DNA of 64,000 bases from Hippasteria phrygiana (taxonomy: Eukaryota > Echinodermata > Asteroidea > Valvatida > Goniasteridae): NCBI GenBank assembly GCA_037893225.1, contig JAZGUH010000928.1, forward strand, positions 124,001 to 188,000, in the 5' to 3' direction. Shown here piece after piece: positions 19,069-31,500 of this stretch. Every line of letters starts with the position of its first letter. Position 1 is the first letter of the stretch. Both the position numbers and the translations under genes were made by a program. The notes beneath the pieces are model-generated. The model saw only the letters and a list, made by a program, of their open reading frames with translations, made no database searches and had not been told where the DNA came from.

Positions 19069-19074
19069 TACTAG
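19069..19074. repeat. right target-site duplication TACTAG
   Basis: Matches 3591-3596. The first T overlaps the alternative reading of the terminus in which the right end stops at 19069. Confidence 0.6.
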
Positions 19075-19761
19075 GGTTTACTTACGATCCGGATAAAAAG
19101 TCAAATTTCCCGTTCAATTCCGAGAGGCACCCGCAGCGATACATCATGTATCGTCTTGTTTGCTAATACGCTGTACACACATATTTCAAACAGACCGCGC
19201 ATATTATTACGGCATGACGTTGACTAATGCATCGCGCGGCTTCCCGTTGACTGTTTCCTGAAGGAAAAGGAGTCGTAACGCGCAACCGACATTTACTGCG
19301 AACATCGATCCGTTGTAGGCCTACCCTTCATGAAACAGTCCGAAAAGCGCCCCTTGGCGCATCGCCCAGGGTGGGAAACCCGGCAATCAAAGGTCAAAAG
19401 TACAAAAAAAATCGGCATATTTTGGCGGGCTCGCTCCGTTAATTAGTCAAGTTGTAAAAAAGTTAGTCATTCAATTTGTCATGTCAAAAATAATTCGTCA
19501 CATCTAATTTACATGACTATGCATATTTGTCATTTGACGTTCGGTAGATTAGTCCGTCATTTAAATTAGTCTTTCACGGATTTTAATTCGTCAAGCAATT
19601 AAAATGATTCGTCAAGCAATTAAAATGATTCGTATTGCATGGACTTTAATTCGTCACACCCCTAAACTAAATCGTCATCTGACTAATCACTTGCATCACT
19701 AATTATTTTCTCGCTATTTGACGACTTTTTAACCGCGATTGACTAATTAAAATGTTCAGTG
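19069..19761. mobile_element. right half of the outer DNA transposon
   Basis: Ends with TTCAGTG at 19761, the reverse complement of the start at 2793. Positions 19440-19750 are packed with TTAGTCA, TTCGTCA and CAAGCAATTAAAATGATTCG units, paralleling the left half. No coding capacity is seen. Confidence 0.6.
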
Positions 19762-19820
19762 AAGCGTCTTTCTTCTGTCGAGGCCAAGCTATTAGCAAAC
19801 AGCTATTAGCAAACAGCTAT

Positions 19821-20292
19821 GAGCAAGTTCGGTTGGGAGACTAGAGTGACTAGTCGATCTAGATGTCACTCGAACGCTGCGTGGTTTGACTAGCTAGTCC
19901 AACTGGATCAACCTAGCTCCGGACCATGGTTTCTCTAGTCACTCGCGAGTTACGTCACGGTTTCAAGATGGAGGATAGGTAAACTGGGCAAGTTTTGCAA
20001 ACGTTTACGGTAAATTGTTAGTTTTGTCCAATGATAATAACTCTTTGCAATAGGGTAATGAATTATTTATTGCACTAAAGTTAAATAGAGAAAATAAAAT
20101 AAATGCATAATAGAAAATAAAAATTACGTACCAACATTTGCTTCGTTAACAATTAGCAGACGACATTCTTTACAGTTTGTTAGATTTGACGTTGATCGAC
20201 TAGATGCGTTCGAGTGAAAACAGACCACGCATGCGTGATATAAATCGCAAAATTGACAAAAGGGACTAGATCAGCAGCACCCGAACTTGCTC
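19821..20292. mobile_element. MITE with GAGCAAGTTCGG ends
   Basis: GAGCAAGTTCGG at 19821 is matched by CCGAACTTGCTC ending at 20292, and both ends are flanked by TAT. A copy of CTAT...GAGCAAGTT-like sequence just upstream shows local duplication. Non-coding. Confidence 0.55.
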
Positions 20293-20542
20293 TATACCAA
20301 TCACAAGCGATATACATCACATGGAGTTTTGGCCGGTAACCTGCTTTTTTAAGCAAGATTTTTGCGCTTTAGCATTTTTTTGCTTAAATTGACCCCACAG
20401 ATGAGACTGCAAAATTCTGCGAAATTTAATAGAAATCTGCTAAATCACCTAGATTCACACGAAATGCATTTTAAACACGTCCAGACGTTATAAAATTCCT
20501 TCAAATTAAACAAAAAAAATTGGCATATGGCTAGCCTGGCTG

Positions 20543-20716
20543 CACTGAAAAATCATGGGGGTTAAATTTACCCAATTGTTTGTGAAAACTGCAACTACCC
20601 AAAATTTGGGTAAATCTATTTGAACACAACCGGATGCGAGTTTGTTCACCCAAATTTTGGGTAGTTGCAGTTTTCACCATCATTTAGGTAAATTTAATCC
20701 CCATGATTTTTCAGTG
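20543..20716. repeat. 174-bp foldback element
   Basis: CACTGAAAAATCATGGGG at the left is the reverse complement of the right end. The arms run almost to the centre (CAACTACCCAAAATTTGGGT / ACCCAAATTTTGGGTAGTTG). Confidence 0.75.
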
Positions 20717-20986
20717 TGCCATGCCAATTGTAGTAAGCACTGTAGTTAAAAACGTTGAATTTCTCTCTGGAGCCTAAATATGTTTCAACATGTTCAATTT
20801 TGTTGTCCAACATGTCTCTTCACGAATCGTTGAATCGTTGAAAAACTTACGGTTGTAGGAAATATAAATGAGAATGGCGGCCATCTTGAAAATAAATAAA
20901 ATAAAAAGCCCCTCCTTCCTTAAAAAAAAATACAAAAACCCAGACGCTAAACATGATTTTTTTTTACCTGGCCTAATATTAATATA

Positions 20987-21416
20987 CAGTCGAACCCCGA
21001 TAAGAGTCAGTGTTGTAGGTCTCGAGACCGGTCTCGGTCTCGAGACCAGTTTTTCTTGGTCTCGGTCTCGGTACCCCGTGGTCTCGGTATTTTGCTGGTC
21101 TCGGTATAGAGACCACCAATATTTTATACAAACAGCACATGTGCAGAATCGATTACAGCACACCCGACTCGACTCAACTCGAGATGTATAATTGTGCAGT
21201 ATATGACAACTTCTTGTTTACAGAACCGAACCGATATACATGTAATGTAAACATGTAACCGGATAAATGGTCAGTTAACCGTGTAACCGCAGCCTTATTC
21301 TTGATGTCAATAAATACGGTTTACTTGTACATGTATACTCCTTTGCACATAATGCATATGGAAATTTGTTATCTTTTTGCATTCTTTTATTATGTAAATG
21401 ACATACAAGGTCTCGA

Positions 21417-21448
<32 letters not shown>

Positions 21449-21662
21449 GCCATTAGGTCTCGGTCTCGGGGTCTCGACTACAACACTGATAAGAGTACAT
21501 GCACTGTTTAAATAATACAACATCCTGCTTATAACAAGGGAAAAAATAGGTCCCGAGTAGTTTGTTTTTCTTTGTTTTCCATTACTGATAATACAAGGTA
21601 TACCTGTTATAACAAGGTAAATTGTAAAGTCCAAAGGACCTTGTTATAAAGGTGTTTGACTG
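20987..21662. mobile_element. pogo/Tc1-like MITE interrupted by a hAT-like MITE
   Basis: CAGTCGAACCCCGATAA at the left and TTATAAAGGTGTTTGACTG at the right, flanked by TA on both sides (21663-21664 on the right). Such ends are usual for pogo/Tigger-type elements. It is interrupted at 21008-21488. Confidence 0.65.
21008..21488. mobile_element. hAT-like MITE with GGTCTC repeats
   Basis: Ends CAGTGTTGTAG / CTACAACACTG and a perfect 8-bp target duplication ATAAGAGT (21000-21007 and 21489-21496), both typical of hAT elements. The interior begins and ends with tandem GGTCTC hexamers. Confidence 0.85.
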
Positions 21663-21774
21663 TATTAATCCAATATTAATGTCTCTAAATGTTTCTTTGT
21701 TCAGCTATCCTGCCTGGGGTGGAAGATCTTGCGATGGTCCTTTCTGTTCGTCTCAGATGTGTGCACATACTTAC

Positions 21775-21999
21775 ACAGTGGAGGCATTTTCCCAATTGTT
21801 TTTCTTGAACGGAAGGCATGTGCTCATCCGGAGGGCCTTCGGGTAGATAGAGTGCTTCCAGGAAAGTCAAGAAGTGATCTGGATTGGCTGGAGATGGGAC
21901 TGGTGACGGAAATGCCCGATAGAATGTGCATGCTTCAGGTATCGATGGTGGGTTTTCAGCAGTGTCGACACACATCAGATGGTTGGCATTTTGTAAGGC
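21775..21999 (-). CDS. orphan exon-like frame, function unknown
   Basis: 75 codons open throughout, preceded on the minus strand by an acceptor (ACATGCAG) and followed by a consensus donor (GTAAGT), both in phase 0. The product is proline-rich with a compact hydrophobic stretch (PANPDHFLTFLEALYLPEGP) and ends with LGKCLHC. I do not recognise a family, and no partner exons were found. It may be an exon of a host gene or of a decayed transposon. Confidence 0.35.
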
Positions 22000-22554
22000 C
22001 TGCATGTAACCAATTCCAACAGGCGAGGGACTATTGTTAAGGGATTAGGTGCTTGAGGTTATAAGGCCTACTTTGCTGCAACGGTAACAAAAGAATAAAC
22101 TATTCGCCATTGTGTGCTGCGTACCTGTAGAAGTCTGTGATGAGGCGTTTTGTAAAACTGTTCAACGTAGCTGGTGCATGTGGCCTATTTTTCTAGTGGA
22201 TCGAAAATGCTATCCGCCAGCTAGCTACATGTAGTCTGTCATTATCATGGAAAGAAGCGCCTATAGATAGAAAGAAATGTTTTGCTCTTTAGTTCGCCCC
22301 GCCTTATGTATTTCACTTTAAATTGATGGCACGATGCCCCTCAGTAATAAAAATGTTGTGTTATTCTGTGTCCTCTGTTTAAGTAAAAAGTTGATAAGTT
22401 TTGGATTGCATATATAGTAAGAGCGAGGACTACCGCTCCTTGAAAAAATAATTTCTTCGGTTACTTCTTGTCGGTAAATTTCTTTAGGAAAGTTGAAATA
22501 GGCGAAAATTACGCATCATAAGAAATCCCAAAATTTCCAAAGTGATTAAAGAGG

Positions 22555-23901
22555 AACTAAAACGCCAATTTTTTTGACTTTTTGGACTTTTCCGACAGTT
22601 TAAATACTCTTTTAACTGATGGAGATTAGTTTGCAGACGAGAGGGATTTTTTATTAAAAGAAAAAGGGTTGTTATTCTGAACCATTTATCCTGTTTCGCG
22701 AAAGCTCATTATGTATGTTAAATGTATGTACGTGACCCCGTGACGTACACGTGTAGAGTCGGTTGATGCTAAACACTATGCATGTACGTACGTGGAGTTG
22801 ATGCTGCTGAAGAGTTTTTGTCGACCTAACTCCTCCGTTTTCCTGTCTATTTTGTCTAATTTTGATATTATTTCAGTATGAGCATGGTTCTGAGATAATC
22901 ATTATGCCTCGATCGTGTGTAGTTGGGGGTTGCACGAGGAACAGCGACAAAAACCATGACCTAACCTTACTGCGATTCCCAGTGCTGAATGGAGCTCAAA
23001 GGCGACAGTGGGTCCGCTTTGTAGACAATACAATATCTGATTTTGGGCTGTCGAAATGGTCGAAAATATGTGCAGAACATTTCGCCAAAGACTGTATAGA
23101 TGATAGTGTTAGTATGAAAACTCAGCTGGGTTTGAAGGCACAATTCCGTTTGAAGGCTGGAGCCATTCCAACTCTAAAGGCACCGAGCATATTCCAATCG
23201 TGTCTTGGACTCACGCGCCCCAGACCATACGACGTTCCCTGCGGTTGCCGTCTCGAGCAGCCAGAGATCGAGCCCCGGCCGTCTCCCTGTCCACGCTCGC
23301 TTGACTCAACATGCATTGTACACGCACGGTACCGCATGCACTGCATGCGATTGAGTCTGGTACCTTATAACATAAATTTTGTGTATAGTTCTGAGAAGGT
23401 GCGGGTCGCCAGACTAGAGTATAGCATCAGCTCACACACAACTCACCGCGCAGGTCCCAATATAAAAGCCGACTGCAAACAAAGGAAAGTATGACTCATA
23501 ACTAGCTTTTCAGCAAGAACAAGCCTACAACCCCAATTCTAAATGTGTCTCACAAAGATGTCAACACTTTAAAATATGTTTATCGTAGTGTTACTCCTGA
23601 ATCATGAGCAAAACGCACAGCAAGTAATACTAGCCTTAGACAACAAAATACGTACAGACTACGTAAAACATTGTCGTATAATACAGTGACGTCATATGTT
23701 TCTACACGATGCGTCAATACTCGCGCGATACGACACGCAGTTGACCTCGGCCTTTTCTGAATCGAGTCAAAGTGGCTCAGAAAGAAAAGGCTCAAAAACA
23801 TTTTTTTGATTTTTCAGAATCATGAAACTTGTTACATTAGTTTTGGGGAGGCATAAACCAGATAAGTCAAAAAAATCAACAACAAAATTGGCGTTTTAGT
23901 T
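22555..23901. mobile_element. candidate THAP-bearing transposon remnant
   Basis: AACTAAAACGCCAATTTT at 22555-22572 is perfectly inverted at 23884-23901, enclosing the THAP exon. THAP domains are the DNA-binding domains of P-type transposases, so this could be a decayed transposon. No catalytic domain remains, and a host THAP gene exon with chance flanking repeats is the alternative. Confidence 0.45.
22904..23494 (+). CDS. THAP-type zinc finger exon
   Basis: The frame begins MPRSCVVGGC and holds a complete THAP domain over about residues 1-92: C5-x4-C10, F25-P26, W36, W52, C56-x2-H59 (CAEHF) and the closing AIPTL. This is the C2CH DNA-binding module of THAP proteins and P-type transposases. 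The ATG at 22904 fits because THAP domains normally start at the first residues; a splice acceptor TTTCAG precedes it by about 28 bases. After about 23180 the open frame continues without recognisable domain and may already be intron. Only this exon is found. Confidence 0.75.
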   Translation: MPRSCVVGGCTRNSDKNHDLTLLRFPVLNGAQRRQWVRFVDNTISDFGLSKWSKICAEHFAKDCIDDSVSMKTQLGLKAQFRLKAGAIPTLKAPSIFQSCLGLTRPRPYDVPCGCRLEQPEIEPRPSPCPRSLDSTCIVHARYRMHCMRLSLVPYNINFVYSSEKVRVARLEYSISSHTTHRAGPNIKADCKQRKV

Positions 23902-25294
23902 GGTCTACCACAGAACTAGTTTTCGGTTATGAGGACCGCCAAAATGCACCCCTGCTAAAGTATTCCTGTCAGACTTTGGATGGAGATTTCATAGTAAGAA
24001 ATGAACGATCAAAATTCAATGAGATCAATGATTTATTATACCATTGTTGTTAGGACGTACTCAGTCTGGTAGATTTTTTCAGTAATGTTGAAAAATGTTC
24101 GCTCTCGTAATTTTTTTTTCGAGAGCCGTACGCGTTATATTTGGAGCTTTCTGAACGGAATCGCTCTCCCCTCCCGTGCATTTTTTTTCGCCGAGGCCCC
24201 TAGGCCTATACAGATCGCAATCGGGACGTGCATGTGCATGCTTTGGATCATGGAGGTAGGAAATAGATTTAATAAGAAATTGAGTTTATCCATTAATGAA
24301 GATTCCGGTTTCGTTATAGCATGGAGGAGTTTGCTTTGGAGATCCAATATATACACGACCGCACGTACACCGAGTTTAGGAACGGCACGTCTTGTCCGCG
24401 TGCAAGCCGTTGGTGCTTTTGTCTCATGTTTATTCATTACACCAATTGTTGGGATGACAATCGCACGCGATCGGCCTTGCTCATTAACTGTGCCGCGCTT
24501 GAGCGTACACTCCCGTCCAGACCTCCTTGACAATGACGGACCGATCGGGAAGAACGGGGGAAAAACGGTCAGTCAATTTTGAGATCGCGCCTAAAAGAAC
24601 CCAGAGCACCTGTCGTGAAAGAGTATGGTTTGCCCCGGTGATTCTGGTGCCCTCATCGCACATCCTGTAATTGGCGCTTGCGTTGTTTGATGTTAAATAA
24701 AATAAAATAAAATAAATTAAAAAATATAGAGTTACTAAAAAGTACATGAGTTGCAATTTAATGTTAATGACAGCAATTTTTTTAATTTAAATTTTAAATT
24801 AAATTGCATGTCTTTCAAAACAAATCTATTGATCAAGAAGTGGTTATATAACGAATGTTTTTTCACTTCTCACAGCCAATAGGCCATTCAGATCTTATAC
24901 AGGGTGTCAAAAAAAATGCCCCTCCCAGGGTTGCAGCATAATTCGAATAAATGAAATGTTATTTCTACTTTTCTTAAATAATTGTGAAGCATATTTATTT
25001 GTACTATTTTCCGTAAAATTTCCACTTTAAACAGCAGGAAAATTATGTCCCCGCTCCCTTTTTGATCTGTAAAAAATCCTTGTCTACCTCTCAGCATGGA
25101 TATATCAGGTGCCCTTTTTCACGTTTACCCCCCCCCCCCCCCCCAGTAAAAATGACCTTGCTACGCCTATGTGTGGTTTCTCTTTGGTTAATCATTTTGG
25201 GGATTGGAGTATTTCGTACCGTTATGGTGCGTAATTCTCGCCTGTTTAAAATTCCCAAAGAAATTCACCAGTGTTGTAACCAAGTAAATTTTTC
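23902..25294. other. unassigned host sequence
   Basis: No supported exon or RNA gene. A C run lies at 25128-25144. AT-rich AAATAAAATAAAATAAAATA repeats lie near 24695. Confidence 0.4.
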
Positions 25295-25925
25295 TTAAGT
25301 CAAGTCAAGTCAAGTCAAGTCACAAGTCAGATTTTCCCAAGTCAAGTCAAGTCCCAAGTCAATTTTTCTCAAGTTGAGTCAAGCATTAGCCTTTTAGAGG
25401 TATGGCGGACACAATAGGAGGGCGCTATTTGATTTGGGTATAAATACAAAGGTTTTACCCAAATCAAATAGCGCCCTCCTATTGTGTCCGCCATACCTCT
25501 AAAAGGCTAATGGAGGTACCTCAATGAATCAAGTCAAGTACCAAGTCTCGAGTCAATGGTTAGTAAATAAAAATTCCAATGACAAAATGACAATGCATAG
25601 GCTAGCACGCATGCACTGTACAAAATCAACCTGGTGTGCCATTTCGACAATTCTCCATGCAGCTCGGCCAGCGCTGCGGCCCTGCATATATAGACACCCA
25701 GCTTGCTATATATGCGCTTGTTTTTTAACTGATACCTGAATGTTTGTGTTTATTTTAACAAAAGGGTTAATGTCAGCAAGTCAAATTTATTCAAGTCAAG
25801 TCGAGTCACAAGTCATGTTCTTTCAAGTCCAGTCAAAAGTGATTTTTTTCCCAAGTCAAGTCAAGTCTTAAGTAAAAAAAATTGCGACTCGAGTCCGATT
25901 CGAGTCAGGTCAGCAAGTCAAGTCA
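25295..25925. repeat. degenerate CAAGT/AAGTC pentamer repeat
   Basis: Two blocks (about 25295-25390 and 25784-25925) of tandem TCAAG with frequent variants, separated by a palindrome and unique sequence. Confidence 0.7.
25384..25512. repeat. perfect palindrome with 57-bp arms
   Basis: 25384-25440 and 25456-25512 are exact reverse complements around a 15-base loop. The arms include GGTATGGCGGACACAATAGG. It sits in the pentamer repeat and could fold into a strong hairpin or be a foldback MITE. Confidence 0.9.
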
Positions 25926-28333
25926 ACAAGACTGAAATTCACAGACAAGAAACAACCGAACCGATTCTTGGTTGTAGCTGTTTGTGGCTGTTTGTGGCCG
26001 TTAAAACGCACCTATAGGGAGGTCGAGGCAACGACAGTCCAGGCTTCCTTGCAGCAGCACCGTCAGCCTCGGTCACGATCTAGCGATGAGGAGCGCAAGC
26101 TCCGGCAGAACACGCCAAGGAGATGCTGCACGCGATTGAGACAATTCCACTAATCAATGGCGTTCATTCTCACCATTTTCGTTATCGTCGTCGTTGTGGC
26201 TCTATCTGCGTTAAATTCGCATATTGCGGGTGTAGTAGCAGGGCCTACATGAGAACTGACCGAAAGTGAATCAAGGTGGATATACCCGCGCTTACTGAAT
26301 CAAACATTCACAAAATTCAAAACATTCTAGTGCTGGGAGACAATTATACTGGAATTAAGCTGGTTCGCAACAGCATACATATTTTTTGTATGGTTTGTAC
26401 ATGATGAAAAGGAAATCAACAATAACAACTATGCATTTGGCAAGTTGCATAGTCTTCAATTATATTACAAAGAGTCCTAAATAATGAAATAGGTATTGTT
26501 TGAAGTTTTGAAAATATCCGGTGGTGAGATATGGTCTCCCCCGCTTCGAACAGTGTGCTCTGTTCATCTTCAGCAGTCTGATGAAAATGAACAGACCACG
26601 CTGTTCGAAACATCAAGACCGTTTCTGGCCATTGGCTCTTTTCAGACCCAACACTTCCTCACAAAAGAGATATCTTCCCTTCGCGTACCCGCAACCTACT
26701 TTCCAAAAAAATGTTAACTCAAAGTACTGGATTCGAAGGTTTAGAAAGAATGAAACCATAACATGGATAATGCAATTTTAGAACAAAATAAGTTTTTTTT
26801 ACTTATATGGAAGGCACTTTAAACAGAATAAACCTGGGTCCAATTTACAGCAAGCACCCATGGGTGCATTAATCTTTTTAGGGCATTTTTGTCAAAAGAA
26901 TTAAATTGGTTTAACCTTTTTGTTTGCAAAACTATAACGTTGGGGGGGGGGGGGGGGGGGGAGGGACTAGGGGGTGATGCGGGAACCACCTGTCTCCGTC
27001 TCCAACCCCACTGCACACCACCATACAAAATCCCCGACTTATTCCAAGGGTTGTGAGTATTCACAATAAGTAAAACTCTTAACTGCACACACCTAAAAAA
27101 AAAACAATCAAAGAGGGCATTCTTTTACAGAACACTGTTAAAAATATCCGTTTTTATTTGTATTTTGTTTCTTTTCTTTGTTAGGATATTCTAGTCCACG
27201 ATTTCTGTCCAAGACATGATATTCATCAGAGAACAAATATACTATAAGTATAGGTACACAAAATAGAGATTTGTGTGCAATTACGAAACATCGTGACTGC
27301 ATCGTTATTGGGGAAATGAAGAGAACAAATCAGACTAATATTTCCTACAACAATTTCACAGAACTTAAATCCATGTCTAGTTTTAGACAATGCTAACGGC
27401 TAATTCATGGAAACTCATTTCACAAGTTTAAACACTTCTTTTTTCACCGAGATCGAATTTAAATAATGTATTTATAAAATATTCGTGAAACAAAAATACA
27501 TTAAGGAGCCCAGTTTTAATGTCTCTATTTACTGTAATATTGTAGTATTTACTGAGTCACTGTTTGGAATTCAATGATGAAATTAACATCATATCAGGGA
27601 TAGGAGGGGCAGTCAATATTAGATAAAAATATGATTTGATTAAAAATTGATCGATTAAAAGTAAATTACCTGATTACTTATATGATACAAAATATACATA
27701 ATTTACATAATGTTCCCTCATCTTCAACAAATTCCAGACATTCTTTACACGGCCAGCAATTAAAACATTCACTTTTTACAAAAGCACTTTGAAAAATGAC
27801 AAACTGCCACAAATATGCCAACAAAGTGCTCCATTCAATGCATGATCACACTAAAGTAATGTGCTTGCTTGATAATGACTTTCAATTGGCTCTATCTCAT
27901 TGCAATTCACTACAGGCTTTCAAGCAGACCTGGGTGAAAAGTATAAGATTAGGATACCAAAAAAAACCAAAAAACAATGTTATGAAAAATTTCAATGAGA
28001 TTTCATTTTTCGGAGTTGTGGGACCAAAAATTAGAAAAAAGTAGGAAAAAATTGGAATTTCAAGAAAAAAGTAGGAAAAGTAGGAGCAAGGTAAAAAAAA
28101 AAAGGAAAAAGTAGGATTACTTGAAAGCCTGAATTCATGGTGTACCAAACCACTGAACACAAAAAAACACCTAAATGATGATGCTGCTTTAATTGTGAGA
28201 TATGTCTTCAAGTTTATACATGCAAGTACAGCAGAATGGCAGAATACAATCTAGGAAGCAGTCAACAAAAATGCACAGGAATCTTTATCTGACAACTTTA
28301 ACCTGAGGTTAGAACACATCTCTCATGTAAATG
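25926..28333. other. unassigned host sequence with poly-G run
   Basis: No supported gene. A 20-base G run lies at 26942-26961. Short open frames show no family motifs. Confidence 0.4.
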
Positions 28334-28594
28334 GGGTCTTTCCATAAATTTGGGGTCCAAAAGTGCGACATTTTTGGTATAGTGACATTTATAAGATTTT
28401 GCAATTCAGGAAACATTCTTTAATGCCTTCTATCTCCAAGAGTGATTATGTAAAAACAAAGTACCTGCCAAACAAGTAAAAAAATAGCGTGAAGTCAATT
28501 TTAATTATACTTGATGGGAAATTACACAGGTCGGGTGTAACAGGGACACCAACAAAATGTCACACTTTTGGACCCCAAATTTATGGAATGACCC
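28334..28594. mobile_element. MITE with CCATAAATTTGGGG ends
   Basis: GGGTCTTTCCATAAATTTGG at 28334 is matched by its reverse complement ending at 28594, and the pairing continues through TCCAAAAGTG. Non-coding, 261 bp. Confidence 0.75.
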
Positions 28595-31500
28595 AAATGT
28601 CCTATCTCTTCTTCTTTTGAGAATTTTTTTCCTCAGAAAAAAGGGGACAAATCTCCAGATTATTTTTTGTTGTTGATGTAAATTCTCTATACATCACTGC
28701 ATTGTAAATCACATATAATTACTATAATGAGTAAGTTATACAAACTTACCCTATTACTGCAGATTTGCCAAACAAAAAAAACAACAAATATCCATAAATG
28801 TACTCTGCAAATATACACAAAATGCGGACACGACGACGTAATGTCATCAAATAACTCTTACAGTGTATACACACACAGTCAAGTAATATTTAGCACAAGG
28901 TTAAACTCATTTGAACAGATTTCTATGAACATCTATCTTTTTTACAATCTCGCAATTCAAACACCAAAAACTGCGCTGAAGTAATTAATAAGTGTGCATA
29001 ATTTGAACTTATATCATTGGTGTACAAGAGACAGAGATATTTGTTGTTACATTATGCTCATATTTTTGACAAGTGAGCCGCAAGCAGGCAGTTGCAATGC
29101 AAATGTCTGTGTGGAACAAATACATGTAACAGTGAATGCAGGCCCACGTCACTGCCATACCATGACCCCAAATGGCCTAAATTTAAAAGACAGAAGGGGT
29201 CAAGATGGTCATATGACATTGATGACTCATTTTTCAAAGGAATATTTCATCATGTCTGCCAAAAGAACTCACACCATCCTGTTATGAAAAGCATTGTGAC
29301 TTGAACAAGAACCCCCGATATCAAAACTGCTTGGAGCTGCCTGCAAAAGAGCTATTTATGTACAGTATTTCAACAAATGCAGCACCCCAACATATTCATA
29401 ATAAATATACATAACAGCCGACATTGCACTTCTATTACTGAATTAATAAGTTCATGATACATAGCAAGAAATCACTTGGAGCACTGTAAAATACAAGTCA
29501 AAAATCTATGCTTTTTTGCTCTACAACAGAAATGATAAAGCCCCTCCACTGATTGTTTTTCTTTCAGACACAAATTCAATGATTAAATAATTGCAAGTCA
29601 CAAAAAAAGGTCCGCTACCAAAAAGGAAAGCTGATTCCATTCAAATGAGGACGACTTGAATTAGATGATCTTTAATTATTAATTTAATAAGACATGACCT
29701 TCACGAAAAAAATTGTTTATCAGAAGTTAAGAAACGAGAGCAGCTGCGTCGTATATTTTGGCTGTTAAGGGAATAAATCAAATGATATATTTCCTGACAA
29801 TTCTTTCGCAACAAAAGCCTGACTTAAGCCTCAGACTAATAAAATTCATTCTTGAATCTCACTGTTCATTAAACTTGAGACTCGTCTATCAAACCGAGTG
29901 ATCCATCCCCATGTTGGCATGCTCCTATGCTGAATTAGCAGTACAGCAATTACGATGTTTTAAGTCATTTTACAAACCACTGTTTGTTTTAGGTTTATTT
30001 TTTCTTTAAGGCAAGTCAATTTCACTTTACTCAACTCAGGAGACGATCGAGTATGTTAACATGTTGATACAGGTAATTATTTATGGAGATTTAAAAAAAA
30101 ATTACTAAATTTATTTTGAGTCATTAAACAAATCTCATCTGTTCACATAAGTATTTTCTCAAACCTCTTGTGAGTTTGTTTGAGCTGCACAAAAAACTAT
30201 TTGTGATTTCACAGAAAATATGGCATGCGAGTAATTTGCCTTTGAGAATACAATTTGTAAAATGACTGAAATTGACTTTAGAATGACTTGAGAATGCAGT
30301 GCGAACTTGTGAGTCCGTAAGTTGGGGTGGGTGGGGGGGGGGGGGGGGGGGGGGGCGGTTCTCATAAAACATGGTTGCAGCCATTAACACGTTTTAACCG
30401 GACAGGGAAGGAAATAAATGTGGGTGTGTCTCAGGAAAGCCTAGCTTCCGACACCTTTATGTGCAATGAACAGTTACATAATTTTGGTTCTGTTGAATTC
30501 ATTATCGTTGAAACATCAATACATGTATAAGAATTTATTCTGACAAACAAAAATTGATGTGGACATTCTTGCCTTCATATCTTGGCAAGAGATAAAAGTA
30601 TTTGTTTGTTTCAAATTATCTACAATTTATCTACATATTCCTGTCACATTTTATACAATTATAGACATAAGTACATATTTACAGAAACAAATTGTGTTCT
30701 AAAATGTAAAAAATATCAAGCACAGTCTGAAATATTTGCACATTGCTTTTCTCGTATTTAGAAGAACAAAAAAAGTGTTTTTAATCTTTCAAAAAGTTTC
30801 TCATTTAAAAGAGTTCGGTTCAAATTCTTATCATATTCCCATGAAGTCAAGAACTATTTAACAAATTTAAGCAAACAAAGGGAAAATGACATCACAAAAT
30901 ATGTACATGATGCAGATTTGAACCGCTGTAAGCAGAGAGAAAAAAGGTCTTTCTTGTGAGCACAACAGCAAAATTGATGGCAAGCAGTGCATGACCCACT
31001 ATGCACATCACAAAAACACTTCAAACATACACTACATCATTACAAATTGCAAACGGTTTTTTTGTCTGTATCAACAAATCAAGAGAATTTGTTTATAATT
31101 GACTGTACTGCAAAGCTGAAAACTGATCTAATTTCTGCTACATAATTTGGTATTTTTTACTGTTCGACAACAGAAAAATATCTCCAAAGAGAATCAAGAT
31201 TATTAATAGAAAGAAGCAGACAGAAACCTACATGTAACTACAAAGATGCCTGAAATTCATTAGTAAGCAAATAAAGATAAGTTAAATGAATATTTATGAA
31301 GCATCTGCCTTGCAGAAACTTCAATATCATGAATATTCATACTCTAAGTTGGCACTCAGAACATTGAGAAGTCAATGTATCCTTGACACTGTAGAAGTTT
31401 TACTCAATGTACACGTTTTCATCAGACCCTCATCTACGAATATTCATAGTTAAATTGAAGGTCATTCTGTCATGAATATTCATCTCGTTTCCTTCCTGCT

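Larger units (their letters stand above)
13404..19069 (-). repeat. right long inverted arm (5.67 kb)
   Basis: Reverse complement of 3597-9266. Visible differences are a 4-bp deletion in the polymerase at 17866/17867, one missense change near it (YENT on the left, YENK on the right) and a few substitutions in the terminal leader, including the A-run region. Confidence 0.9.

Noticed and set aside
24085..24582. 165-codon open frame
   Set aside because: No domain, no splice context and unrelated overlapping frames on both strands.
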